Below, in pieces: positions 1 to 6,732 of a stretch of DNA of 12,053 nt. The DNA is from an uncultured Prevotella sp. (GTDB lineage Bacteria > Bacteroidota > Bacteroidia > Bacteroidales > Bacteroidaceae): the NCBI GenBank assembly GCA_900770025.1, contig CAAGIW010000060.1, forward strand, positions 1 through 12,053, read 5' to 3'. Each line of letters starts with the position of its first letter. The stretch's first letter is position 1. Below the pieces are notes generated by a model, which made no database searches, was not told where the DNA came from, and saw nothing but the letters and a program-made list of their open reading frames with translations. The position numbers and the translations under genes were made by a program.

Positions 1-120
1 AACATGAATGCAGCGATTATTATGTGTAATAAGTGACTGATTATGAGAGGATAATGTGCTTTCTTGGACTATGTTGAAGGCTTATCAAATTCCAAAGCAA
101 ATTGGGATGATTTGTAAAAC

Positions 121-207
121 GGTGCGTTTTGCGTTCTAAAATGGTGCGTTTTGCGTTCTAAAATGGTGCGTTTTGCATTGCAAAATGGTGCGTTTTGCAA
201 ATCGGTA
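121..207. repeat. 22-bp tandem repeat array, about four copies
   Basis: Units begin at 121, 143, 165 and 187, each opening with GGTGCGTTTTGC. The first two units are identical over 22 bp; the third differs only near its end (CATTGCAAAAT in place of CGTTCTAAAAT). The fourth breaks down after GGTGCGTTTTGC, and a further decayed piece (GGTATGTTTTC) starts at 204. No gene crosses the array: reading frames here are short and low in information. The function is unknown. It resembles the intergenic minisatellites common in Bacteroidales genomes. Binding sites for a protein are possible but unsupported. Confidence 0.85.
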
Positions 208-320
208 TGTTTTCAACCCAAATCGGCCATTAGACTGTTATGCGCAAACATGCTTTGGAATATAAGCAGTTATCATCATAACGCGAATGACCGATTTGGG
301 ATAAAACAGATAACTTTGGC

Positions 321-354
321 TCCGAAAAACTGTCACAGGTGACAGTTTTTCGGA
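321..354. terminator. Perfect 16-bp inverted repeat, probable bidirectional terminator
   Basis: Arms 321-336 and 339-354 are exact reverse complements separated by two bases (AG). The core reads AAAAACTGTCA, then CAGG, then TGACAGTTTTT, so on either strand a GC-containing stem is followed by a run of T. That is the form of a two-way Rho-independent terminator. It could end a gene lying left of the window or transcription entering from the right. A palindromic protein-binding site is the alternative. The inverted repeat itself is certain; its role is inferred. Confidence 0.6.
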
Positions 355-374
355 AAGAATGATAGCAAACAGCA

Positions 375-605
375 CGCGCTGAAAGCGCAGAAGTGCATAG
401 CCCAAGGCAGAGCGCAGCGGCACCTTGGGTGTAAATGGAACATGAGTTATGCGCGCTGTAAGCGCAAAAGTGTTGTCTGTTCCCACTGTTATTTATGCTT
501 TTGCCCTTTCAGGGCGATAAATACCGACACGGATAACGGCCCCAGGGTGTCATTCTGCTTCGCTCCATTCTGCCGTAGGCTATGCTCTTTTGCGCTTACA
601 GCGCG
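375..605. repeat. Cluster of four REP-like hairpins in nested inverted arrangement
   Basis: A 19-bp motif occurs four times: 375-393 and 452-470 on the plus strand, 498-516 and 587-605 on the minus strand. Each contains a 5-bp stem with a 3-nt loop: GCGCT-GAA-AGCGC, GCGCT-GTA-AGCGC, GCCCT-GAA-AGGGC (minus) and GCGCT-GTA-AGCGC (minus). Copies 452-470 and 587-605 are exact reverse complements. The flanks of the outer copies also match in inverted form: GCATAGCC follows the first, and its complement GGCTATGC precedes the last. CCCAAGG (401-407) can further pair with CCTTGGG (423-429). The layout resembles bacterial REP/BIME elements or a decayed MITE of about 231 bp. No transposase is present and no target-site duplication is evident. 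No credible coding frame was seen here. Confidence 0.7.
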
Positions 606-740
606 GGATAATCAAGAAAACAGAAATCTATTCTCTCGTAAAAAAAAAACATTCGGGAATAGCTACATCCGCCGAAAGGCGTGCTACAATCCTCATATTG
701 CCATGACCAAATGGGGCGAACTGAATGGAAATCATCACAA

Positions 741-864
741 ATCACCGAACAAAATCGCCACAAATCACCGAACAAAATCGCCACAAATCACCGAACAAAA
801 CCGCCACAAATCACCGAACAAAACCGCCACAAATCACCGAACAAAATCGCTACAAATCACCGAA
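741..864. repeat. 23-bp tandem repeat array upstream of the ATPase gene
   Basis: Six copies of ATCACCGAA start at 741, 764, 787, 810, 833 and 856, exactly 23 bp apart. Five units are complete; the sixth is cut after nine bases. Variation is confined to a few positions: units one and two carry AAAATCGCCACAA, three and four AAAACCGCCACAA, and five AAAATCGCTACAA. Because 23 is not a multiple of three and the unit has no stop codon, all three forward frames stay open, giving spurious peptides. The array ends about 15 bp before the putative -33 box of the ATPase promoter. Confidence 0.9.
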
Positions 865-876
865 AACTTGTGATTT
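854..876. promoter_or_regulatory. Dyad at the end of the 23-bp array, possible operator
   Basis: AAATCAC (854-860) and GTGATTT (870-876) form a perfect 7-bp inverted repeat around a 9-nt loop. The left arm belongs to the last, truncated unit of the 23-bp array. The region 868-889 resembles a decayed inverted copy of the same unit: TTGTG, then ATTTT, then GGTG occur in the order expected of its reverse complement. The dyad ends two bases before the TTTG box at 879, so a protein bound here would touch the promoter. The regulatory role is inferred. Confidence 0.4.
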
Positions 877-878
877 TC

Positions 879-910
879 TTTGGTGGATTGCAATAAAAGT
901 TGTATCATTG
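879..910 (+). promoter_or_regulatory. Bacteroidetes-type promoter of the ATPase gene
   Basis: TTTG at 879-882 is followed after 20 bp by TATCATTG at 903-910, one mismatch from the TAnnTTTG -7 consensus. Transcription would begin around 915-920, leaving a very short leader before the ATG at 930. This position argues against an in-frame TTG start at 900, which would lie inside the promoter. Confidence 0.5.
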
Positions 911-929
911 CAACCTAAAAAGTGATGTG

Positions 930-2204
930 ATGGCAAAGTATAAACAACGGATAGCAGACAGGATTCTTGAACGGAAGGTTCTTGGAAAGGGTGCCGTTCT
1001 TATTGAAGGGCCCAAGTGGTGTGGCAAGACGACAACTGCGAAACAGTTGGCTAAGAGCGTGCTTGACTTGGGTGATGCGTCGGTGCTGAAGCAAAGCACA
1101 CAGATGATAGAGATTGGTCCCAAGTCACTTTTGGAAGGTGCAACTCCCCGTTTGATTGACGAATGGCAGGCGCTGCCTCCTGTTTGGGATTCCATTCGCA
1201 GTGAAGTGGACAAGCGGGGCGAACCCTCTCAGTTTATCCTTACCGGCTCTTCCGTGCTTCCTGATGCCGATGCCACGATTCATAGCGGCACAGGGCGGTT
1301 TGCACATGTTATGATGCGCCCGATGAGCCTGTATGAATCAGGCGAATCATCGGGCACGGTTAGTCTGAGGGAACTGTTTGATGGCATCACGCTAAAGGTT
1401 CATCAATGCGACCTTAATATTGATGATCTTGCCTTCCTTGTATGCCGAGGTGGATGGCCGTGGGCCACGCTGATTCCCAAGAATGTTGCCCTGGATCAGG
1501 CTTTCGACTATGTGGACTCTGTGATAAAGCGAGACATACAGCGCGTGGATAAGGTGAAAAGAAGTGCGGAGCGGACAAGGTTGCTCCTTCGTTCGTATGC
1601 CAGAAACGTTTCCCAACAAGTGTCGTATGCCACCATCCGCAAAGACATGCTGGCCAGTGATGCAAGTACGCTGGACGAAGACACGGTGGCAGACTACATC
1701 AAGGCTCTGAAGAAACTGTTTGTGATTGAAGACCTTGCCGCCTGGAATCCTAATCTGCGGAGCAAAGTGGCCATCAGAACGGGCGACACGCGCCATTTCG
1801 TGGATCCGAGCATCGGAACTGCCGCATTGGGACTTGGTCCAAAAGACTTGATAAACGATTTGGATACGTTCGGCTTGTTGTTTGAAGACATGGCCGTGAG
1901 AGACCTGCGCGTGTATGCAGAAGCATTGGATGGGCAGCTATACCATTACAGAGACAGCAAGGGACTTGAATGTGATGCGGTGCTTCACCGTCGTAATGGC
2001 AGCTATGCTCTGCTTGAAGTGAAGCTGGGAGGAGAGGAACATATCAATGCCGGTGCGGCCAACCTGATGGAACTTGCCGGAAACATAGACACGGGCAAGA
2101 TGCCGGCACCATCGTTCATGGCCGTTGTCATCGGTGTGGGCAAGTATGCTTATCAAAGAAAAGACGGAGTGTATGTCATCCCCATAGGCTGCCTGAAGGA
2201 TTGA
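930..2204 (+). CDS. AAA+ ATPase of the DUF4143 family
   Basis: This 424-residue protein has the usual layout of DUF4143 ATPases. An N-terminal AAA+ module carries Walker A GPKWCGKTT (27-35), Walker B LIDEWQ (75-80), a sensor-1-like LTGSS (104-108) and the family motif GRF (122-124). A helical DUF4143 region follows (about 195-330). Near the C-terminus, LECDAVL (346-352) and LLEVKLG (361-367) give the D...ExK arrangement of PD-(D/E)xK nuclease folds. All key ATPase residues are intact. The biological role of the family is not established; it is numerous in Bacteroidetes and archaea and often lies in variable regions. ATG 930 was chosen because the in-frame TTG at 900 lies in the promoter. The gene stands alone, behind an unusual repeat array. 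Codon usage looks richer in A/T at third positions than in rnr, which suggests an accessory or transferred gene. Confidence 0.9.
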   Translation: MAKYKQRIADRILERKVLGKGAVLIEGPKWCGKTTTAKQLAKSVLDLGDASVLKQSTQMIEIGPKSLLEGATPRLIDEWQALPPVWDSIRSEVDKRGEPSQFILTGSSVLPDADATIHSGTGRFAHVMMRPMSLYESGESSGTVSLRELFDGITLKVHQCDLNIDDLAFLVCRGGWPWATLIPKNVALDQAFDYVDSVIKRDIQRVDKVKRSAERTRLLLRSYARNVSQQVSYATIRKDMLASDASTLDEDTVADYIKALKKLFVIEDLAAWNPNLRSKVAIRTGDTRHFVDPSIGTAALGLGPKDLINDLDTFGLLFEDMAVRDLRVYAEALDGQLYHYRDSKGLECDAVLHRRNGSYALLEVKLGGEEHINAGAANLMELAGNIDTGKMPAPSFMAVVIGVGKYAYQRKDGVYVIPIGCLKD

Positions 2205-2240
2205 GAGGGGGCTGGCATCGAACTCCTCGGTGTGGCACTC

Positions 2241-2288
2241 TCGCTGTCGCACGGCCGTTCGGCCTGTGAGCACCGGCAGGACAGCGAT
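2241..2288. repeat. Branched inverted repeat downstream of the ATPase gene
   Basis: TCGCTGTC (2241-2248) pairs perfectly with GACAGCGA (2280-2287). Inside it, CACGGCC (2250-2256) pairs with GGCC (2261-2264) and GTG (2266-2268), with one bulged T and a GTTC loop. No T run follows, so it is not a typical intrinsic terminator, but it could stabilise or end the ATPase transcript. The rest of 2205-2412 holds only the promoter of the next gene. Confidence 0.35.
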
Positions 2289-2316
2289 GTTACAATTGGG
2301 TTAAATCTTGAAAAAA

Positions 2317-2350
2317 TGTGGGGCGATACGGATTTTTTTTCGTATGTTTG
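2317..2350 (+). promoter_or_regulatory. Promoter of rnr
   Basis: TATGTTTG at 2343-2350 matches the Bacteroidetes -7 consensus TAnnTTTG exactly. The best -33 candidate is TGTG at 2317-2320, 22 bp upstream, which is weak. Transcription would start near 2356 and leave a leader of roughly 55 nt before the ATG at 2413. Confidence 0.55.
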
Positions 2351-2412
2351 CAATATATAGGTGGGCACAGTGAACTGCCACCGCAAACAATATACACCAA
2401 AAATGGCTGACT

Positions 2413-4590
2413 ATGGGAAAGAAGAAAGGCGGAAAACGCATCACCAAGAAACAGATAGTGGAAATGCTGGAGGGATTTTTCCAGAACAATCCTAACGAGA
2501 CCTTTAGTTTCAAACAGATATTCAAGTCGCTCAAGTTGGTGACGCACCCCATGAAGATGCTGGCCATCGACGTGATGGAGGAAATGGCGTGGGACGACTT
2601 TCTGACCAAAGTGAGCGACAACCAGTACAGGCTCAACACGAAGACGCAGCTACAGGAGGGCACCTTCAGGCGCAAGGCCAACGGCAAGAACTCGTTCATC
2701 CCCGACGACGGAAGTCTGCCCGTGTTTGTGGCCGAGCGCAATTCGATGAGCGCACTCGACGGCGACAGGGTGCAGGTGGCCTTTATGGCGCGCCGCGAAA
2801 AGCACATCAAGGAGGCCATGGTGACCGCCATACTGCAGCGCAAGCGCACCGAATTTGTGGGCAAACTGAGGGTGGAGAAAGACTTGGCCGTGCTGGTGAC
2901 ACCCGACAACCTGCTGGCCCACGACATCATCATACCCAAAAGCAAGCTGAAGGGCGGAAAGACCGACGACAAGGTGGTGGTGAAGGTGACACAATGGCCC
3001 GATGCAGAACACAAGAATATGACAGGAGCAGTGATAGACATATTGGGAAAACAGGGCGAAAACAACGCCGAGATGCACGCCATACTGGCACAATATGGGT
3101 TGCCCTACAAGTATCCCAAGGAGGTGGAGGCGGCCGCCGAGAAGATAAGCGCCGAGATAACGCCGCAAGACATTGCCGAGCGCGAGGACTTCCGCGAGGT
3201 ATATACCTGTACCATCGACCCCAAAGACGCCAAGGACTTTGACGATGCGCTCTCGATACGCCGCACCGATGGCGGTCTGTGGGAGGTGGGTGTGCACATC
3301 GCCGACGTGTCGCACTACGTGAAAGAGGGCTCCGTTATAGACAAGGAGGCACAGAAGCGAGCCACCAGCGTGTACTTGGTGGACCGCACCATACCCATGC
3401 TGCCCGAACGGCTCTGCAACTTTATCTGCTCGCTGCGCCCCGATGAGGAGAAACTGGCCTACAGCGCCATCTTTGAACTGGACGACGAGGCCGAGATAAA
3501 ACGCTGGCACCTGGCCCACACAGTGATAAGGAGTAACCGCCGCTTTGCCTATGAGGAGGTGCAGCAGGTGATAGAACAGCATCGTGGCGACACCGCCGAA
3601 CAGCGTCAGGCATTGGACGAACAAGACCAACTGCTGCTGCGCTTGGACGCACTGGCCAAGAAACTGCGGGAGAAACGCTTCAAGAACGGTGCGGTGAAGT
3701 TTGACCGCGAGGAGCTGCACTTCGACGTGGACGAGACGGGCAAGCCCATACGCTGCTACTTCAAGAAGTCGCTCGACGCCAACCAACTGATAGAAGAGTT
3801 TATGCTACTGGCCAACAAGACCGTGGCCGAGAGCGTGGGCAAGGTGAAGAAAGGCACCAAGGCCAAGACCATACCCTATCGAGTGCACGACCAGCCCGAC
3901 CCCACCAAGTTGGAGACACTGAGGGCCTTTGTCACCAAGTTTGGCTACAAGCTCAAGACTTCGGGCACCCGCGGAGCCATCTCCAAGAGCCTGAACCAGC
4001 TGATGGACGGCTGTGCAGGCCACAAGGAGCAGCGACTGATAGAGACGGTGGCGCTGAGAGCCATGATGAAAGCCAAATATACCGTGCACAATATCGGCCA
4101 CTATGGACTGGCCTTCGACTACTATACCCACTTCACCTCGCCCATCAGGCGCTATCCCGACACCATGCTTCACCGCCTGCTGACACGCTACCAGCAGGGC
4201 GGACGCTCGGCCAACAAAGACCATTATGAGGAACTGTGTGAGCACTGCAGCGACATGGAACTGGTGGCACAGAACGCCGAGCGCGACAGCATCAAGTACA
4301 AGATGGTGGAGTTTATGGAAGACAAGATAGGCAATGTGTATGATGCCCACATCAGCGGCATACAGAGCTATGGCATCTATTGCGAGATAGACGAGAACCA
4401 CTGCGAGGGAATGGTGCCCATGCGCGACTTGGACGACGACTACTACGACTTTGACGAGCGCAACTATCGCTTGGTGGGCCGCCGCCATCACCACAAATAC
4501 CAGTTGGGCGATGCTGTGCGCATCAAGGTGGCAGGAGCCAATGTGGAGAAGAGGCAGCTCGACTTCACCATTGCCGACGACAACGAATGA
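2413..4590 (+). CDS. rnr: Ribonuclease R, 3'-5' exoribonuclease
   Basis: RNase R degrades structured RNA processively from the 3' end in the cytoplasm, acting in mRNA and rRNA turnover. The 725-residue protein has all the expected parts: an N-terminal winged-helix-like region (about 9-75), cold-shock OB domains (about 80-210), the RNB catalytic domain (about 260-600) and a C-terminal S1 domain (about 637-722). The RNB metal-binding motif TIDPKDAKDFDD places Asp269, Asp275, Asp277 and Asp278 in the same spacing as the catalytic aspartates of E. coli RNase R. HYVKEGSVID, RTIPMLPERLCN and TSPIRRYPD (575-583) are also typical. It lacks the long basic tail of the E. coli enzyme. ATG 2413 was preferred over an ATG at 2403 in another frame that stops after about 30 codons. 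It appears to be transcribed alone. Confidence 0.96.
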   Translation: MGKKKGGKRITKKQIVEMLEGFFQNNPNETFSFKQIFKSLKLVTHPMKMLAIDVMEEMAWDDFLTKVSDNQYRLNTKTQLQEGTFRRKANGKNSFIPDDGSLPVFVAERNSMSALDGDRVQVAFMARREKHIKEAMVTAILQRKRTEFVGKLRVEKDLAVLVTPDNLLAHDIIIPKSKLKGGKTDDKVVVKVTQWPDAEHKNMTGAVIDILGKQGENNAEMHAILAQYGLPYKYPKEVEAAAEKISAEITPQDIAEREDFREVYTCTIDPKDAKDFDDALSIRRTDGGLWEVGVHIADVSHYVKEGSVIDKEAQKRATSVYLVDRTIPMLPERLCNFICSLRPDEEKLAYSAIFELDDEAEIKRWHLAHTVIRSNRRFAYEEVQQVIEQHRGDTAEQRQALDEQDQLLLRLDALAKKLREKRFKNGAVKFDREELHFDVDETGKPIRCYFKKSLDANQLIEEFMLLANKTVAESVGKVKKGTKAKTIPYRVHDQPDPTKLETLRAFVTKFGYKLKTSGTRGAISKSLNQLMDGCAGHKEQRLIETVALRAMMKAKYTVHNIGHYGLAFDYYTHFTSPIRRYPDTMLHRLLTRYQQGGRSANKDHYEELCEHCSDMELVAQNAERDSIKYKMVEFMEDKIGNVYDAHISGIQSYGIYCEIDENHCEGMVPMRDLDDDYYDFDERNYRLVGRRHHHKYQLGDAVRIKVAGANVEKRQLDFTIADDNE

Positions 4591-4704
4591 GCGCGCAAAC
4601 GCCGCGCCATGCCATGCCAAAGGATGGACAGAAGACAGCCTACGGGTTGTAAAGGCGGCAAAAAGTAAGCAAAATCCAACTGCAAGATAGCAAAAAGAAA
4701 ATAC

Positions 4705-4728
4705 GAAAACTCCGTTTTGCGCATTTTT
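4705..4728 (+). terminator. Possible weak terminator after rnr
   Basis: AAAAC (4706-4710), loop TCC, and GTTTT (4714-4718) form a short stem, followed by GCGCA and five T (4724-4728). The stem is AT-rich and weak, so this is only a candidate. A separate GC-rich hairpin lies directly after the rnr stop, GCGCG (4591-4595) with CGCGC (4603-4607), but it has no T run. Nothing else recognisable was seen in 4591-4760. Confidence 0.25.
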
Positions 4729-4760
4729 ATACATAATAAGGCAGTTTTCTTGCAAAAGAT

Positions 4761-4791
4761 TTTGTTATCTCAATAAACTTTGCGACCTTTG
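4761..4791 (+). promoter_or_regulatory. Promoter of the korA-korB operon
   Basis: TTTG at 4761-4764 is followed after 19 bp by GACCTTTG at 4784-4791, one mismatch from TAnnTTTG. A second, overlapping -7 candidate is AAACTTTG at 4775-4782. Either gives a short, AT-rich leader before the ATG at 4834 and rules out an in-frame TTG at 4780 as the start. Confidence 0.5.
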
Positions 4792-4833
4792 CAACCTGTA
4801 ATTGTTTCTATATACATTAAATATATAATAGGT

Positions 4834-6699
4834 ATGGCAGAAAAATTGGAAGTAAAAGAATTGGACCAGGTGGTGGTTCGCTTTTCCGGTGACTCAGGCG
4901 ACGGAATGCAGTTGGCGGGAAACATCTTTTCCACCGTGTCGGCCACAGTGGGTAACGGTATATCCACATTCCCCGACTATCCCGCAGACATACGTGCCCC
5001 GCAAGGTTCGCTCACCGGCGTTTCAGGATTTCAGGTGCACATAGGTGCCGGCCGCGTATATACCCCAGGCGACAAGTGCGACGTGCTGGTGGCCATGAAC
5101 GCTGCCGCGCTGAAGACACAATATAAATATGCCAAGCCCCAGGCCACTATCATCATCGACACCGACAGTTTTGGGCCCAAGGACTTGGAGAAGGCGCAGT
5201 TTGCCTCGGAAGACTACTTGGGAGAGATGGGCATCGACCCCGACAGAGTGGTGGCATGTCCTATCACCAAGATGGTGAAAGACTGTTTGGCCGATAGCGG
5301 CATGGACAACAAGAGCATACTGAAATGCCGCAACATGTTTGCCTTGGGACTGGTGTGCTGGCTATTTAACCGCGACCTGAACCTGGTGAACAACTATCTG
5401 AGAGACAAGTTTGCCAAGAAGCCGCAGATAGCCGAGAACAATATCAAGGTGGTGCAGGCAGGATTTGACTACGGACACAACGTTCATGCCGGCGTGCCCG
5501 CCACCTATCGCATAGAATCCACCCACAAAGTGCCCGGAAGATATATGGACATTACGGGCAACAAGGCCACGGCCTACGGACTGGTGGCCGCAGCTGAGAA
5601 GGCAGGACTGCGCCTGTTTTTGGGTTCCTATCCCATCACCCCCGCCACCGACATACTGCATGAGTTGGCCAAGCACAAGTCGTGCGGCGTGATTACCGTG
5701 CAGTGTGAGGACGAGATAAGCGGATGCGCCAGTGCCATAGGTGCCGCCTTTGCAGGTGCGCTGGCAGTGACCTCTACCTCTGGTCCCGGCATCTGTCTGA
5801 AGTCGGAGGCGATGAATCTGGCCGTGATCGACGAGTTGCCCCTGCTCATCGTGGATGTGCAGCGCGGCGGACCCTCTACAGGTCTGCCCACAAAGAGCGA
5901 GCAGACCGACCTGCTGCAGGCCCTTTACGGCAGAAACGGAGAGAGTCCCATGCCGGTGATAGCCGCCCTGAGCCCCACCGACTGCTTCGATGCCGCCTAT
6001 CAGGCCAGTCGCATAGCCTTGGAACACCTCACCCCCGTGATACTGCTCACCGATGCTTTCATAGCCAACGGATCGGGCGCATGGAAGTTGCCCACCATGA
6101 ACGAGTTGCCCACCATCGCCCCACACTATGTGACAGCCGAAATGAAGGGCCAATATACCCCCTACTTCCGCGACGAGGAAAGCAAGGTGCGCTACTGGGC
6201 TATCCCCGGACAGGAGGGCTATACCCACATCCTTGGCGGTTTGGAGAAGGACGGAAAGACGGGTGCCATCTCTACCGATCCCGAGAACCACGACATGATG
6301 TGCCGCCTGAGAGCCGAGAAAGTGGCAAGGATTCCCGTGCCCGACGTGGAGGTGTATGGCGACAAGGAGGATGCCGACCTGCTGATAGTGGGCTTCGGAA
6401 GCACCTTCGGCCATCTGTATAGCGCCATGGACGAGTTGCGCGCCGAGGGAAAGAAGGTGGCATTGGCACAGTTCAAGTACATCAACCCCCTGCCCAAGAA
6501 CACTGCCGAGGTGCTGAAGAAATATCCCAAGGTGGTGGTGGCCGAGCAGAATCTGGGACAGTTTGCTGCCTATCTGCGCACCAAGGTGGATGGCTTTGTG
6601 CCCTACCAGTTTAACCAAGTGAAGGGACAACCGTTTGTGGTGAGTGAGCTGGTAAAGACGTTCAGTCCCCTCCTGACCTCCCCGAGGGAAGGAAACTGA
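4834..6699 (+). CDS. korA: 2-oxoglutarate:ferredoxin oxidoreductase, fused gamma-alpha subunit
   Basis: With KorB this enzyme oxidatively decarboxylates a 2-oxoacid, probably 2-oxoglutarate, to its acyl-CoA and reduces ferredoxin; it can also run reductively. The 621-residue chain has an N-terminal gamma domain (about 14-205, with RFSGDSGDGMQLAG), then the alpha pyrimidine-binding domain (about 245-430, with YPITP at 266-270 and GPSTGLPTKSEQTDL at 346-360) and a C-terminal domain II (about 505-605). The gamma-alpha fusion is the usual Bacteroidetes form. ATG 4834 was chosen because it lies just after a promoter. The last residues, SPLLTSPREGN, are encoded by a palindromic repeat like that at the right end of the window (6664-6693), so the native C-terminus seems to have been replaced or extended. 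korB follows after 33 bp. Exact substrate preference cannot be read from the sequence. Confidence 0.93.
   Translation: MAEKLEVKELDQVVVRFSGDSGDGMQLAGNIFSTVSATVGNGISTFPDYPADIRAPQGSLTGVSGFQVHIGAGRVYTPGDKCDVLVAMNAAALKTQYKYAKPQATIIIDTDSFGPKDLEKAQFASEDYLGEMGIDPDRVVACPITKMVKDCLADSGMDNKSILKCRNMFALGLVCWLFNRDLNLVNNYLRDKFAKKPQIAENNIKVVQAGFDYGHNVHAGVPATYRIESTHKVPGRYMDITGNKATAYGLVAAAEKAGLRLFLGSYPITPATDILHELAKHKSCGVITVQCEDEISGCASAIGAAFAGALAVTSTSGPGICLKSEAMNLAVIDELPLLIVDVQRGGPSTGLPTKSEQTDLLQALYGRNGESPMPVIAALSPTDCFDAAYQASRIALEHLTPVILLTDAFIANGSGAWKLPTMNELPTIAPHYVTAEMKGQYTPYFRDEESKVRYWAIPGQEGYTHILGGLEKDGKTGAISTDPENHDMMCRLRAEKVARIPVPDVEVYGDKEDADLLIVGFGSTFGHLYSAMDELRAEGKKVALAQFKYINPLPKNTAEVLKKYPKVVVAEQNLGQFAAYLRTKVDGFVPYQFNQVKGQPFVVSELVKTFSPLLTSPREGN
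6664..6693 (+). repeat. GC-rich palindromic element inside the 3' end of korA
   Basis: The stretch contains CCCCTCCT (6667-6674) and CCTCCCCGAGGG (6677-6688). Aligned by eye with the last copy of the terminal repeat (12022-12050), it matches at roughly 23 of 30 positions, with the shared order CCC, ACCTCCCC, AGGG, AGGA. It is translated in korA as SPLLTSPREG. Confidence 0.6.
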
Positions 6700-6732
6700 T
6701 GGAAATAAAGAATAATCTAAAAAACGAAAACA

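Noticed and set aside
640..649. Run of ten A as a phase-variable tract
   Set aside because: No gene or promoter is positioned to be switched by slippage there.
741..864. CRISPR array
   Set aside because: The units abut directly with no unique spacers, and no cas gene is present.
121..864. Iterons of a replication origin
   Set aside because: Tandem 22- and 23-bp repeats can look like iterons, but no replication initiator, DnaA-box cluster or plasmid gene is present, and the neighbours are chromosomal core genes.
442..925. Overlapping forward reading frames with repeated HKSPNK/ITEQNR-type residues
   Set aside because: They exist only because the 23-bp repeat has no stop codon in any frame; all three frames are open together and no protein family is visible.
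900..929. TTG start ten codons upstream for the ATPase
   Set aside because: The TTG overlaps the promoter -7 box (903-910), so it would not be transcribed; ATG 930 starts the conserved part.
2403..2495. Short frame starting at the ATG at 2403
   Set aside because: It is out of frame with rnr, overlaps its start and stops after about 30 codons without recognisable content.
2650..4755. Long minus-strand frames opposite rnr (2650-3786 and 3805-4755)
   Set aside because: They lie antisense to a confidently assigned gene, and their His/Gly/Val-rich translations have no recognisable domain.
4780..4833. TTG start upstream for korA
   Set aside because: It lies in the promoter region; the ATG at 4834 directly precedes the conserved gamma domain.
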